Shown one piece after another: positions 34,940-48,100 of a stretch of DNA of 64,000 nucleotides. Every line of letters starts with the position of its first letter. The first letter of the stretch is position 1. This DNA comes from Zerene cesonia (taxonomy: Eukaryota; Arthropoda; Insecta; Lepidoptera; Pieridae). A program made the translations under genes and the position numbers. The notes under the pieces were generated by a model that had not been told where the DNA came from, did no database searches, and was given only the letters and a program-made list of their open reading frames with translations. The DNA is taken from NCBI RefSeq assembly GCF_012273895.1, contig NC_052128.1:5828001-5892000 (forward strand). Reading direction: 5' to 3'.

Positions 34940-35245
34940 TTTTTTATGAATAGCGGGCAATTGAACTGGTGGTTCGCCTGATAGTAAGCGAGCCCAACCG
35001 CCAATAAACGCGATGAAGCGAAAACGCTATATGCTTTTAAAGGGAAAGGGATAAGGAAGGGATTGACGACTGGACAGATGGAATGGTCTGGGAAAAAATA
35101 GAGGCGGGCCTCCAGCTCCCCCACTCACCGAACGAAACTCAATAGCATGGTATTTTACACCGGTCTACTGTGGCGGTGTGGTACTTCCCCTGTGCGAGCT
35201 GGCCCAATTCGTGCTGTGAAGCATGTCGAACATGCTTCGTGGCTT
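34940..35245 (+). repeat. Group E repeat, near full length
   Basis: T-run, GCGGGCAATTGAACTGGTGG through GTGCGAGCTGGCCCAATTCG to an ATGCTTCGTGG end. Confidence 0.75.
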
Positions 35246-35439
35246 TCTTTAAAAAGTTGAAAGTCTTGGCGCTACTGCTGAAACGTTCAACATCACTAAA
35301 AGCAGTTCATCAATTTGACAACTTTTCAGCTGACCTATACTGTAATAAATAATTCGTTTAACATGAGTGGTTCGGGGGTTATAAGGGTTACACCCCTATG
35401 TGATCCGCCTGCGTTTGATCAGGTGGAACACAAGTTATT

Positions 35440-35472
35440 TTATAATATTGTTATATCGATATAATATTATAA
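35440..35472. repeat. AT palindrome centred on TATCGATA
   Basis: TTATAATATT and AATATTATAA flank TATATCGATATA; near-perfect 33-bp palindrome containing the TATCGATA octamer. Confidence 0.8.
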
Positions 35473-36482
35473 CCCACGAACAATGCTACCAAAGGCATTC
35501 CCCAAGTTTGCAACTTCAATGTAAACATGCACACATCTTAGTTCATCTCAGCTAACACTGTAGCGTCAGCAAATTAAGTCGCATTCAAATTTGAACTTAA
35601 TTCCGTTGAGATTGAGTTCAAACTTGTGCTGTGTGCCCGCGTGTTTGTGTTACAAGTTTATAAGTATTTAGGTGTGTGTTTTGTGATAATATTAGAATGT
35701 TTCGTTAAATAGCAAAACTCCAACTCAAATATTTATTTATTTAGGCTTCTTCTGGGAACAGTTTTAACTCTTCGGAGCAAATCGGGCAATTTAATAGTAG
35801 CTCTTTTTAAATAATTTCAATTTATTTTTACATTATATGTACATATATTAATGTCTACTGCCACGTGTTTCTTAAGCGTCTAGATTCCAAGGGTTAACGT
35901 CGTCCATGTAAGAAATTTTTAAAGAACAGAAAAAATGTTGATTACGAGGCGGGATTCGAACGCGCGTCTATTTACCAAACTAAAATTTAAAATCTTCCAT
36001 ATATTCATCAATTCTAAAAGAATATGATAACTCAAATTAGGGGGACGGGGTTCTAAAAATGTGACAACCTGTGACAAGGAGGAGGGAGGGGTCGAAAAGT
36101 TCTAAAAATCGCGTGACGTAATTTATGGATGGCCCCTAAGAGGATTAAACAGAGATTTAAAAAATTATTTTCGTGCCCGAGCGAGTCCTATTTATAAATT
36201 ATTTAAAGCGTCATCTAGTGATTCATTCGATAACTTCTTCGAAATTTACGTGTATGTCGTAGATTTTATAATGAAATTTTCAACATTTATGTATTATTTT
36301 GTTATTGGTACAAATTTGAAGATTTAAAGATATATCTTGTAAAACAGTTATGTAATATGGCGTCAAGTACATAGCTTCAAAAAATAATTTATGAAATTTA
36401 TTACAGCGCCATCTGCTAAAATTTGCTTAAACTATTAACATGCCACTATTCAATCAAAAGCATCAACCAGTGGGTTGTGGGT

Positions 36483-36524
36483 TCTTTTAATCCGCAAAAG
36501 TAGTGACTTTTGCGGATTAAAAGA
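36483..36524. repeat. Perfect 19-bp hairpin
   Basis: TCTTTTAATCCGCAAAAGT (36483-36501) and its exact complement (36506-36524) with a 4-nt loop AGTG. Too tight for a miRNA precursor; no TSD or element found around it. Confidence 0.95.
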
Positions 36525-37953
36525 GAAACAAAAATTGATTATTCTTAAACAAAATGTTGAATAAATGAGTTTGAATTAGCTATTTCTTTATTATTGAATT
36601 TTCCTAAATTCAGTAGTTAAATTATTAGGCAGGTAAGGTTTTTCTATTTCAAAAATAACGGCTCTCCAATTTACATATTTAAATATGCTCGTTCTAGCTT
36701 CAGCCCAGACTCGCATAAGTAACAAACAAAATTAAAAACTTTGTAGATTGCATTTTAAATGTTTTCGATAACTATATAGTTTAATTGTCAAAGTATATCT
36801 ATTTTAAAAGAGACAGAAAGAAAACAAGCTTTATTGCCACATAAAAAAAACTAAAAATAGATATAATACCACAAGAATACTATACGTCTACATGGACACA
36901 GATTCCATAAAAGAGTATTTATCATAGATACCTACTGTAGGAACTACTACTACTGTACACTAGTAGTTTCTTGTCGATTCTTCTCAGTAAAAAGGATGTT
37001 CCTAAACAGTCGAAGCTTGAAAAAAAAAATACTATCCTTATGTTTACGTGAATGAAAAAAAGAGTTTAATCATGTTTTCACAAGAAAAACAATAAATATC
37101 TTACTAATTCATCACAATAGAAACGCAGATTTGTTATATGAGAATAATAAAAAATCAGCTTAAACTAATTATTCTTTTACTTAACACGTTTGACATAAAT
37201 TTAGCTTATTTTCAAGGTCCTATTTAGCTCAATATACTATCGTTGACTGTACCTGCTGGCTGAAACGTGTACAATCACATGGTAAATTCATTATATTGTT
37301 GATATTGTTTTAGCACAGAAAATTTTTATTATTTATTTAATTTTCGAATTTAAAAGTGTTTTAATAAAATAGCTATAACATCTCATCTACGACTAATAGT
37401 AGTGCATTAGCAAAAGATTTTGCAAAAATAAGAAAAAAACATTCTAAGAGCAAAGTGGATTGGTTCATTTGGTTAGGTTATATAATATAATTCTTCAAGC
37501 ATATTTCGAACAGTTGTGTCCATACCGCCGAAGCGCGCGCGCAGCCCGCGCGCCTTTCCCCTTAAATAGTTTTTATATTACAAGGAAATTAACAGTAAGT
37601 ATTTTTTTTTTTTTATATCCTTGACTAGTTTTGTAAAGACTCGAATCTTTAGGCATCAAACCTTATTTATTTATTTTATAAATAGGTATGGTATATATTT
37701 GTTTATCCTAAACATTTATATTATGATGGATTTAACATTGAAATTAAATGCTTATAATGCTTGCAAGTAAGCAATTCTATTTTCTGGCATTGACTAGGTA
37801 GAAATTTTTCACTATAATAACTGAATTTTGTCGAATTACGTACCTACAGACATTCAAGCGGGAATAAGTTAGAAAATGCAGCTGGATGGTATTTAATTAT
37901 TAAATGAATGAGCTATATGTGTCAATTATATGTCATTGGGCTTATATTCATTA

Positions 37954-38159
37954 CTAGCTGCGCCCCACGGTTTCACCCGCGAATCTCTGTATCCCGTAGG
38001 AATATCGGGATAAAAAGTTGCCTGTGTGTTCTTCCAATTGTCCAGCTATCTACGTGCCTAATTTATTTCAATCGGTTCAGTAGTTTTGAAAGAGTAACAC
38101 ACATACACGTACACATACATCCATCCTCACAGACTTTCGGATTTTTAATATTAGCAGGA
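37954..38159 (-). mobile_element. Group A Helitron, reverse
   Basis: CTAGCTGCGCCCCACGG to TTTTTAATATTAGCAGGA, followed by three more AGGA(T) units. Confidence 0.8.
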
Positions 38160-38786
38160 AGGATAGGATAGGACATATATTAATTTTTATTAATCATTTC
38201 ATAAAATTATGTGTGTTTTTATTTACATTGATAGCATTTCCGTTTCAATTTTTTTTGTTTACTAAGGCGAAACAATTTGAGTCTGTTTATAAACAGAGTT
38301 AACTAAATAGTTTACTTGTTATTTATCAAAATAAGCATTTGTTTATAAACAATCGAATTGGGAATTTTAATTTTGAAGTTTTCTACAAACAATTAAACTC
38401 ATGTTGTCATTAGGTAAAGTTTTATTATAAATGTTTTAATTGCGGCAAGTTTGATGTGATTTAGAGACAATAACATATATTAATTATTGTTTAATTAGAG
38501 GTATTAGTGGTAATTAGTCTTATGTTTATAAATTAGTATTACTTACTATATATTTTATTTATTATCAATATTATTCGTGCTTCGTATTTTTATATGTTAA
38601 GATTCATTATAAAAACTAAATCAGACGAGCAGTTTTAATTTTCTAATTTATTTAAGAAAAATGAAGAAACTAATTTAATCAGAAATAAAACGTTTATCAT
38701 TCATCTATCTTCTTTACAAACACTTCGGAATACATATTGAAATCAAAACCAAAACTTGTTTCGAGGAATAACAAAACAACTTCTAT

Positions 38787-39786
38787 NNNNNNNNNNNNNN
38801 NNNNNNNNNNNNNNNNNNNNNNNNNNNNNNNNNNNNNNNNNNNNNNNNNNNNNNNNNNNNNNNNNNNNNNNNNNNNNNNNNNNNNNNNNNNNNNNNNNNN
38901 NNNNNNNNNNNNNNNNNNNNNNNNNNNNNNNNNNNNNNNNNNNNNNNNNNNNNNNNNNNNNNNNNNNNNNNNNNNNNNNNNNNNNNNNNNNNNNNNNNNN
39001 NNNNNNNNNNNNNNNNNNNNNNNNNNNNNNNNNNNNNNNNNNNNNNNNNNNNNNNNNNNNNNNNNNNNNNNNNNNNNNNNNNNNNNNNNNNNNNNNNNNN
39101 NNNNNNNNNNNNNNNNNNNNNNNNNNNNNNNNNNNNNNNNNNNNNNNNNNNNNNNNNNNNNNNNNNNNNNNNNNNNNNNNNNNNNNNNNNNNNNNNNNNN
39201 NNNNNNNNNNNNNNNNNNNNNNNNNNNNNNNNNNNNNNNNNNNNNNNNNNNNNNNNNNNNNNNNNNNNNNNNNNNNNNNNNNNNNNNNNNNNNNNNNNNN
39301 NNNNNNNNNNNNNNNNNNNNNNNNNNNNNNNNNNNNNNNNNNNNNNNNNNNNNNNNNNNNNNNNNNNNNNNNNNNNNNNNNNNNNNNNNNNNNNNNNNNN
39401 NNNNNNNNNNNNNNNNNNNNNNNNNNNNNNNNNNNNNNNNNNNNNNNNNNNNNNNNNNNNNNNNNNNNNNNNNNNNNNNNNNNNNNNNNNNNNNNNNNNN
39501 NNNNNNNNNNNNNNNNNNNNNNNNNNNNNNNNNNNNNNNNNNNNNNNNNNNNNNNNNNNNNNNNNNNNNNNNNNNNNNNNNNNNNNNNNNNNNNNNNNNN
39601 NNNNNNNNNNNNNNNNNNNNNNNNNNNNNNNNNNNNNNNNNNNNNNNNNNNNNNNNNNNNNNNNNNNNNNNNNNNNNNNNNNNNNNNNNNNNNNNNNNNN
39701 NNNNNNNNNNNNNNNNNNNNNNNNNNNNNNNNNNNNNNNNNNNNNNNNNNNNNNNNNNNNNNNNNNNNNNNNNNNNNNNNNNNNNN
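38787..39786. other. Assembly gap of 1000 N in an intergenic region
   Basis: Exactly 1000 unresolved bases between repeat-rich intergenic sequences; a scaffolding placeholder. A gene could be hidden here only if the real gap is larger. Confidence 0.98.
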
Positions 39787-39993
39787 ATAACAACTTCAAT
39801 TCAAATTGACAGAAATTTTTTACTGAAAAAATAATAATATGCAATGTTCGTAGAGTACTTCGGTTAACAGTTGACTTTGCACTCAACAGAGGGCGCTATT
39901 ATAAATTTATGATATAAGCGATATCATAATAATATTATTCTCTGAGCTTATATGTAGCGACCGATCAAGGCGCTTCTAATAAAACCCCCATTT

Positions 39994-40119
39994 AGAAATT
40001 AAAAACTTTTTAACGGATTTTAAACGCGACATGTTCATTATATTATTAACCCGACGTTTCGAACACTTTACAGCGAACTTAGTCACGGGGAGACATTAAA
40101 CTTTGATTTCTGAATGTAT
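39994..40119. repeat. Group G foldback element, one arm degraded
   Basis: AGAAATTAAAAACTTTTTAA, AACCCGACGTTTCGAACACT and AGTCACGGGGAGAC; the second arm is reduced to TTGATTTCTG. Confidence 0.65.
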
Positions 40120-40829
40120 AATACTCGCGTAAAATCAAACACAAGAAAATACTAAACCCCCATTTGTCAAATAATTTAATTTAGAAGATATGCTGCTATA
40201 AACTTACACGCATAAATAATAATAACCTTCTTTCCTCGTCGTAGTTGTTATATAATGTATAAGTATAATATATTATACAAATCGTAAACAATTAACCATA
40301 TAATTGTTTTTATAATCACACGAATACATTTATATACATTCTTCATTTAACTACATCCATAATAGACGGAAACTTTTGCAAATTTTTTCTTGACTAATTA
40401 TAAAACACGGCATCGCTTACATAATCGATATGTAAACAAACGTATAGCTTCATAGCATACCTTAGACTAGATGATGTATGGTTGTTCCGTCAGCGACTTA
40501 TATGTTTTTTTTTTATTTGCGACAATCATCTCTTAATAAAAAAATCAGTTGCATAAAACCTTATTGAAAACACATCTTTCTACCAATCAAAACTTATTAT
40601 TTACAATTTAATAACACATAACGCTACCAATTAGAAAAGGAATACAAAACAAGCAACTTCGATAAATCTATTTTTATTATATTAAATAAACTGCGTCTCA
40701 ATAGTTTATCATTTAATTATCCGGCACGTGTGTATCCCGTGACGATATCTTATCAAATGACCAAGTAACCAAGTTCTTAAGATAGGTCAAAGGTAGATAT
40801 TTCCTTGATTATACATCTATTGTTTTTAT

Positions 40830-41040
40830 TGTGGGGGACGAGCATGCTGACGAGCTTCAGTACAAATTGGGCCAGCTCGCACCGGGGTATAAGGTCGGCG
40901 TGATATAGTAGCATGATACTGTGTTTCGTTCGATGTGGAGCCGATGCCCCGAATCCTTTTCCTCACCCCTCACTCCTTCTTCCCTTATTCCCCTCGTCAA
41001 TCTTTTCCAAATCCTCCTCTAAAAGCCCGTAACTCCTTAA
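40830..41040 (-). repeat. Group E repeat
   Basis: GGGCCAGCTCGCACCGGG, ATGATACTGTGTTTCGTTCG and TTCCTCACCCCTCACTCC; truncated before the ATGAACATT block. Confidence 0.65.
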
Positions 41041-41332
41041 ACCACCATCCAGCTACGCCCATAAATAGAACGCTATTTCTTCATTATTTTACATCAAAAT
41101 AGTCTATCAAAAAGGGAGTAAAACAATTTCAGAGATACAAATTAAATAATTTTTAAACTTAAACATTTCGTCAGTATCTCAATGAAGATTTAATGTTCAT
41201 AAGTTAAACATCCATTACAAATAGATTAATTCGTTAATAGCTGTCTATTCCTTGGTTTATTTTGGCGTTTAAAAGGTTAAATATATTATACAATTTTCTT
41301 TAGAATAGTATAATTTAGTAAAAAGTAAATAA

Positions 41333-41429
41333 CGGGATAAAAAGTTGCCTATATGTTATTCCAGTGAAAAAGCAACAAACACACACACATCCTTACAAAC
41401 TTTTGCATTTATAATTTTATTAGTAGGAA
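41333..41429 (-). mobile_element. Group A Helitron with internal deletion
   Basis: CGGGATAAAAAGTTGCCTAT jumps from TTATTCCAG directly to TGAAAAAGCAACAAAC, then TTTATAATTTTATTAGTAGGA. Confidence 0.7.
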
Positions 41430-41934
41430 TATCTATAATTTATAATTGTTGAAAAATGAATTATTTCTATGACGGTCACACAATCACTCCGAAAAAAATT
41501 TTTGTTAAAATGTCCTGTGTCCATTCAAATTGTTAATGTTTAAAATATTATTATTTCGTTAATTATTAAAATCGTTATTAATTTATCCGTCCAATGAAGT
41601 ATTACACAAGAACATAAAAATCTTACCCATCAAATATCATGACGAACAATTTATTTACATATATTAGAACACAATTTGAAATGGATGTTTATTAAGATTC
41701 GACGAATTCATTTTAACCGTGAATTCAGGCAGCATTACTAAAAATAGCCTTTGTATTCTCCAACTATTTTGCTTTTGAACTAAAGCATATTTTAAATTTC
41801 AAACTTGGCCGAAGTTCTGTCGGTTTTCAGACGTCTTTATAAAAAAGATCTTGACCCATAATCCTGGCGTTTATTGAAGCGAAAACTTCGTATGAAATTT
41901 AATATCCATTAAGTCTTTATGTATAATTAGTACT

Positions 41935-42118
41935 GCCACGCAGTTTCAGTCGCGAAGAAATCCGCGGTCAGAAACAAGTATTTCTATAGCTCATGTGTTA
42001 TTTTTCTACATAAACTACATCACTGACAAGTAACATCGGTATTCATTTAGTGGTTTTCTTCCGAAAGAGATTCTACATCCATCCTAATAAACTTTTGCAT
42101 TTCCCATATTAGTAGATT
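41935..42118 (-). mobile_element. Diverged group A-like element
   Basis: ACTGCCACGCAGTTTCAGTC, TTTCTATAGCTCATGTG and CCATATTAGTAGATT; shares its middle with copies at 47908 and 49591, forming a subgroup. Confidence 0.5.
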
Positions 42119-42409
42119 TTTAAGGGCGTTAGAACCAAGTATTCATGATTAATTACATCTTGATACCTTAAGCCATTGTTGAGGACAAGCCTTGAAAGAT
42201 AGACAGACATGGAGCTAATCCTAAAAGGATTCTGTTTTTAATACTATTTTATGGGCTTGACCTGACTGTTTGTATATTTATATGTTTGTATGCAACTAAC
42301 TCCTTTGAACTCGATTCTGATCCAGTGATTCCAGATAGACAGATGCAGTTTAAACTTTGTAGATTTATCAAGATCGGTGAAGACGCAATAGTTTCAAAAG
42401 TATATCTTA

Positions 42410-42605
42410 CTACCTGCGCCCTGCGGACCCGCGTAAGTCTGTATTCCGTAGGAATATCGGGATACAAAGTTGCCTATATGTTATTCCAGTTGTCCAGCTG
42501 TCTACGTACCAAATTTCATTGCAATCGGTTCAGTAGTTTTAGCGTGACAGAGCAACAAACACACACACATCCTTACAAACTTTCGCATTTATAACATTAG
42601 TAGGA
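42410..42605 (-). mobile_element. Group A Helitron, reverse
   Basis: ACTACCTGCGCCCTGCGGAC (hairpin reduced) to ATAACATTAGTAGGA. Confidence 0.8.
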
Positions 42606-43044
42606 TGGTATTATCCTGATAAAGATCGTCAGGATTAAATCATTTCCTTATGTACCTGTACAAGAATAAGTGAGACAGTTTAGTTGATTTATGCATGTTG
42701 TTTTTTATCGTTTTTTTATGTTGATTCCTTTCGAGATACGGAACGCTAAAAACGAGAAGCTTTTGAAACAAGTTTTAAAATGCTTTACGGAAATATTGTT
42801 GGATAATAATATCATAATAATCCTTTCACTTAGCATTGCATTAAAAACAACAGGATTGGGATTTGTGGTTTATCGACACACATATCGATGTATGAAACCA
42901 CGTGTAATAGTGACACCGATTCGTATTTAGGACTTATTTAAACCTAGATTTCATTAAGAATCTATATACAGTACATGTGTAAAGAAGCAAGATCTTATCA
43001 TCTTTTATGGTGACTATTTTTGTTAAGATATGATTATGACATTA

Positions 43045-43207
43045 TCTAATATATAAAATTCTCGTGTCACAATGTTAGTTACCACACTCCTCTTAAATGG
43101 CTGGACCGATTCTCATGAAGTTTTTAGATCTGAGAATCGACAAACATCTATTTTTCATACATCTTATGATAAAAGTAAGACAGAACAGCGTTTGCGAGGT
43201 CAGCTAG
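43045..43207 (+). mobile_element. Group B Helitron
   Basis: TCTAATATATAAAATTCTCG to GCGAGGTCAGCTAG before T; about 15 nt shorter than the copy at 26060. Confidence 0.75.
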
Positions 43208-43377
43208 TATAAAGATATGATTTACCGATAGCAATTTCTGCCAGACCATGTATTATGTAAAAACAGTGCCGGCTATCATTTAAAGGAATTCAGTGCACAT
43301 AAATATGGCGGAAGATGTATAGAGCGAATTCGATTCAATAATTTTTACGTAAAATGGCAACAAATATACAAACTTAA

Positions 43378-43582
43378 TCCTACTTCCTACTAATATTATA
43401 AATGCGAAAGTTTGTAAGGATGTGTGTGTTTGTTGCTCTTTCACGCAAAAACTACTGAACCGATTGCAATGAAATTTGGTATATAGACAGCTGGACAACT
43501 GGAATAACATATAGTCTACTTTTTATACCGATATTCCTACGGGATACGGACTTACGCGAGTAAAACCGCGGGGCGCAGCTAG
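43378..43582 (+). mobile_element. Group A Helitron with doubled TCCTAC start
   Basis: TCCTAC occurs at 43378 and again at 43385 before TAATATTATAAATGCG; ends GGGGCGCAGCTAG before T. Confidence 0.8.
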
Positions 43583-44187
43583 TAGAATCATAATTATTTA
43601 ATATAATTTCAGTGCTTATTCTCTACTAATCTGCATCTGACGTAAGACCTGTATAATTCCGATCGTTTTATTTTTCGTTTTCGTTTCTTCAATCATACAA
43701 ACAAAGACCCGAATAGCAAACAACTACGCCGGAAAACTTTGATAATTGAATAGCTGCTGAATTTTTGTAAATAATTATTTTAATTGGGTCAAAGTGCTTT
43801 CGGCTTCACTATAATAAGGGAAGAGTCGTTACAAAGGCCCTAGTGTAACAAACAGCTGATATTTAGTACCTCGATCTAGGTCATAGACTACAGTTAATGT
43901 CTGGTCCTATTGCAGGTAATATTAGGTTTTATTTCAGTGGAAAACAGTCGTCTTATCCTCGTCCTAATACATAGGATATACTATCTCAATTAGAAGACCC
44001 AATGTATATAAAACACAACAGTAATAATTAATTACCTATAATATTTATCACAATTTAATTAACTTTTTAAATACCTAAAAATTTATTTACCGTGGTAATC
44101 ATCAAATTCCCACAAAATTTTTTTTATTTCGCGTGTGATGTCGCATTCCGAAAGGTAGTAGTAGGTAATATATAAAAAATATTTTAT

Positions 44188-44515
44188 TGTGGTAGTCGAG
44201 CACGCTTCGGCACGAATTGGGCCAGCTCGCACCGGGGAAGTACCACACCCCCACAGAAAACCGACGTGAAATAGTGGCATGACACTGTGTTTCGTACGGT
44301 GAGTGGGGGAGCCGGAGGCCTATTTCCTTTTCCTCACTCGTCCCAGTCCATTCCTTCTTTCCCGTCATGAATCCGTTCCTTTTCCCTTACCCACTAAAAG
44401 CGGGCAGCGCATTCGCAGAGGCACTATCTTTGCGAATGTTCATGGGCGGTGGTGATCGCTTACCATCAAGCGAACCACCAGCTCAGTTGCCCGCTATGAT
44501 ATAAAAAAATAAATA
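44188..44515 (-). repeat. Group E repeat, near full length
   Basis: GTAGTCGAGCACGCTTCGG to CACCAGCTCAGTTGCCCG and an A-rich end; followed at once by a group B Helitron. Confidence 0.75.
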
Positions 44516-44520
44516 AATAA

Positions 44521-44687
44521 AAATCTCGTGTCACAGTTTTAGTTGCCATACTCCTCCGAAACGGCTTGATCGATTTTGATGAAATTTTTTGTGCTTATCC
44601 GGTATCTATGAGAATCGGCCAACATCTATTTTTCATACCCCTAAACGATAAGAGTAAGGCAGAACAGCGTGTGCCGGGTGCAGCTAG
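44521..44687 (+). mobile_element. Group B Helitron, 5' end clipped
   Basis: AATCTCGTGTCACAGTTTTA to GCCGGGTGCAGCTAG before T. Confidence 0.7.
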
Positions 44688-45113
44688 TAATATAATATAT
44701 CCTTCTTTACAAAATAATAACTTTTTCTGTTGATTTAGGTTATCCACATAGACCTATATACCTAGGTAATTTCAGCTTAACAATGCCTGAGTTAGGACTC
44801 ACACCAAGGCGACCAAGTATGACTTTCCATTGAGATCTAAACAAAACAACAATAAAATTAAATCCGTTCCAATAAACGTGTTTTATTTAGCTATAATAAC
44901 AGATAGTAAAGTTCAAACGGCCACAGATTATAATGGCGGTCAATAGATATGCAATATGAGTCTAATAGATTATAAGTAGTTTGGTACACTTTCTATTTTC
45001 TAGTATCACTAGCTTCCGCATCCGGTTTTGACTGGGACATATAAGTTTTTTTCATCACCAGTATGGATTCTTTTTTAAAACTATCAAGTTAGTTGTCAAT
45101 GTGTTTATTTTAG

Positions 45114-45191
45114 TATATTAAACGACTGGTCCAACATTGATATAATTTTAGTCGCAATGCTCTGTTTCTCAAGGTAATTTTTGTTTCAGAT
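45114..45191 (+). promoter_or_regulatory. Putative core promoter of the acid phosphatase gene
   Basis: TATATTAAA (45114-45122) lies 36 nt before an Inr-like TTAGTC (A at 45150), which would give a leader of about 40 nt. The TTTCAG next to the ATG could instead be a splice acceptor, which would place the true promoter further upstream. Confidence 0.3.
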
Positions 45192-48100
45192 ATGTTTCGC
45201 TATATCTTACTATCCGTCTTTCTAATATCTGCCTCGTCTAGCCACATAATAGACATTGGAGATGACAATGAGTTATTACTGACTTTTCTGGTAAGTTTTT
45301 ATAGTACTTATATTATTCTTTTTTTATGTCATAGTGGTCAAATGAGTTGCTGGTTCACCTGATCGTAAGTGAGTCACCACCAGGGATCACCACCACACAT
45401 GAACATTTGCAGAGGTAGGGCCGCTGCAAATGCATTGCCCGCTTACAAGGGGTAAGGGATAAGGAAAGGATTGACGATGGGCATAAAGGAATGGACTGGG
45501 AAGGGTGAGGAAACAGTACCATGCTACAATATCACGCCGTGGGGGTGTGTTGCTACCCCGGTGCGGGCTGGCCCAATTTGTGCCGAAGAATGCTCGACTC
45601 CCACGCTAAAATACAGACAATGACGAGAGATTGAAACCCACGATCTTTTATTATATATACTTAAGGTCACTCGTTACAAAAGGGTAATAATCTGGTCTTT
45701 GACATTTGCATCTTATTTTGTAATCAAGCTTTTTGTTTCAAAAATGTCGAGAAATTTAGAGCGCATAAAATTAAAGCGATATTTTATTATTCACTTATCA
45801 CAAATATTATGAATTTTTGTAAACCTTTCATTGCTTAACTATAAATCTAAGTAATATAATAATAATTAAAATCTCTTCTAATTCCTCTATCAATGTAAAG
45901 ATGGGTGAAATTTGGTTCGTAAAAATTTCAATAGCTTTTACATTAACGTGGTCTTCATAGACATGCAGGCTATCGAATTATTCTAATGCTAACATCACCG
46001 GGCAAACTCTTTCAAAAAAACGATCCACATGCAGATTCAGACTTAATATCCGTACTATGACGCCTACTTTCAGAATTATGTACCACGAAAGAAACCGGAG
46101 CGTACAGTCAACCAGATAAACTATAAAGTAACCTTTAGGAATTAGCCTTTAATTGTTTTAGGTGCGACTTAATTATTCATAACAATACTCCGAACTTATA
46201 CTAGCGGTTTTGTGAAAACAAGATAATTAAAACACTAAAGTTTTATAATCTAGACTAAGCCAAAGTGACCTTTAAATCCAAATATAATTCTCTTATCAAA
46301 GGTTAACAGACACGGAGAGAGGACACCCGATTCAGATGAGTTGGCGCTATCAGATCAAAGAGAGAAGATACTTAACCTGACTTATATAGAAGGTTTGGAA
46401 GGATTGACCAATGTAAGTACTAAACTACTGGTACTTATAATACTGTGATTAAACGCCCTCTTATGACCTAAATATTTTCGATACAGCTGCTTTATAATTA
46501 ATACAGATAATGAAACTAACCAAACCCCTTTCGACACACAGAACTATATGATTAAAATGCAGCCAAATATCATTACTCGTTCGTGTATAATCTCATCAAC
46601 AATAGGTGTAATAAAATTACAATATCTGCGGATGTACACGATTTTTCAGGCCTTCAGATATGACTTTACGAATCGTAATAACATTGAATTAACAAGTCCA
46701 ACAACTGCAATTAAAAAGACCGATCTCATATCAAGGATTTAGGCGACTGTTTCGTCAATGATAAAACTTATGTTAATAGTATAATGATAACTTGATGGTC
46801 CTGTTATGACCTCCAAATGTTATAGAAGGTTAGATCATGCAGTTCAACGATCTTGATAACCTGTATTATGTAGTGTTTAATATACAAAGATGTAAAAACA
46901 ATTATGTTATTTGAACACGGGTTTTTATCGTGAAAGTACCTATGTGTTGAAATGTCAATAAACTTATGAACAAACTAACTCAAACTTTTATATCATTATG
47001 AAGATAGGGTAAGAGCTAAAAGCGTGTTTAATGACGCCTTAGTATATTTTCCAGTGCTTTAAAAGAGAAATGTTTGATATGCTAAAATGTATAGTGTTGA
47101 AAGCATAATGCAAATTAGATATGATAGAAAATTAATCACAAGGATACCTCGAAGCATTTATTTTAACGATTAAAACCCTTGCGATTGAAACGAACAATCT
47201 AAAAAATATTAAAAAAGCACTCAGCATGTTATGACACTAATCTTAATATATAAAAATCCAGTGTCATGATGTATATTCCCAATGAACTCTTAACCAACTC
47301 AACCGATTTTGATGTAATTTGGCATTTTACGTGTAATTTGGTCCAACTTGAGTTATAGGATAGTTTTTATTTCGATGAATTATCCCAATAATTTATCATG
47401 CTAATATTTTTAATTATTACTCAGCCACAGCAACGCGTGGCCGGGTATGCTAGTAATATTATAATGTGAAAGTTTGTTTGTTCGGATGTTTGTCCGTCTA
47501 TCATGCTGACACTACTGAACGGATTTAATGAAATATAATATACAGGCAGGGAGGGTATGAGAAGACTTGGGTGATAGGATACTTTTTATCCCGATTAAAT
47601 ACTCCCTTGGGATTAAACAACCTTGATATCCAAGCGAAGCCAGGACAAGCGTCTAGTTTCTTACAATTATCAAATTTTCATTTTAGCTACTTTTTCTGTA
47701 ACAAACTCACTGCCCACATGTTTGCAGTCAAATTGTTTCATTCATCCAATGTTGAGACAAAAATGTTTGAATACCAATTTTAACTCAATTGTCATTATTT
47801 ACCCTAAAACAACTGGTATAACATAAATTTGAATAATAGGCTCTATAATAGTTGTAATATTATGTTCACTTGTAAAACCTTGCTTATATTAGAAAGAGAG
47901 TTATAATTTATTAGCTGCGCCTCGCGGTTTCTCTCGCGGACGAACCCACAAATGCCAGTATTTATATAGCTCATGTCTTCTTCTGAGGTATAAGCTATAT
48001 TATTGTAAAGTTTCATTTAAGTCGATTCAGCAGTTTTTAAGAGTAACATAATATGAAACATCCATCCATCCATACTTGCACGTGTTTATAATTTTAGTAG

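Larger units (their letters stand above)
29092..45113. other. 16-kb intergenic stretch without a supportable gene
   Basis: No open frame here shows a recognisable domain, signal peptide with exon structure, or conserved motif. Contents are Helitrons (groups A, B and diverged), group E and G repeats, several perfect or near-perfect hairpins, and the 1000-N gap, listed separately. A less AT-rich, repeat-poor segment at about 33360-33850 is noticeable but cannot be assigned. Confidence 0.6.

Noticed and set aside
35941..35990. GGCGGGATTCGAACGCGCG as a tRNA 3' half (reverse)
   Set aside because: Resembles a B-box but has no other tRNA arms; most likely SINE debris.
36483..36524. miRNA precursor
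   Set aside because: The 4-nt loop and 19-bp stem are too short for a Dicer substrate of normal form.
38737..39886. Long open frames across the second N run
   Set aside because: Same reason: a placeholder gap, not sequence.
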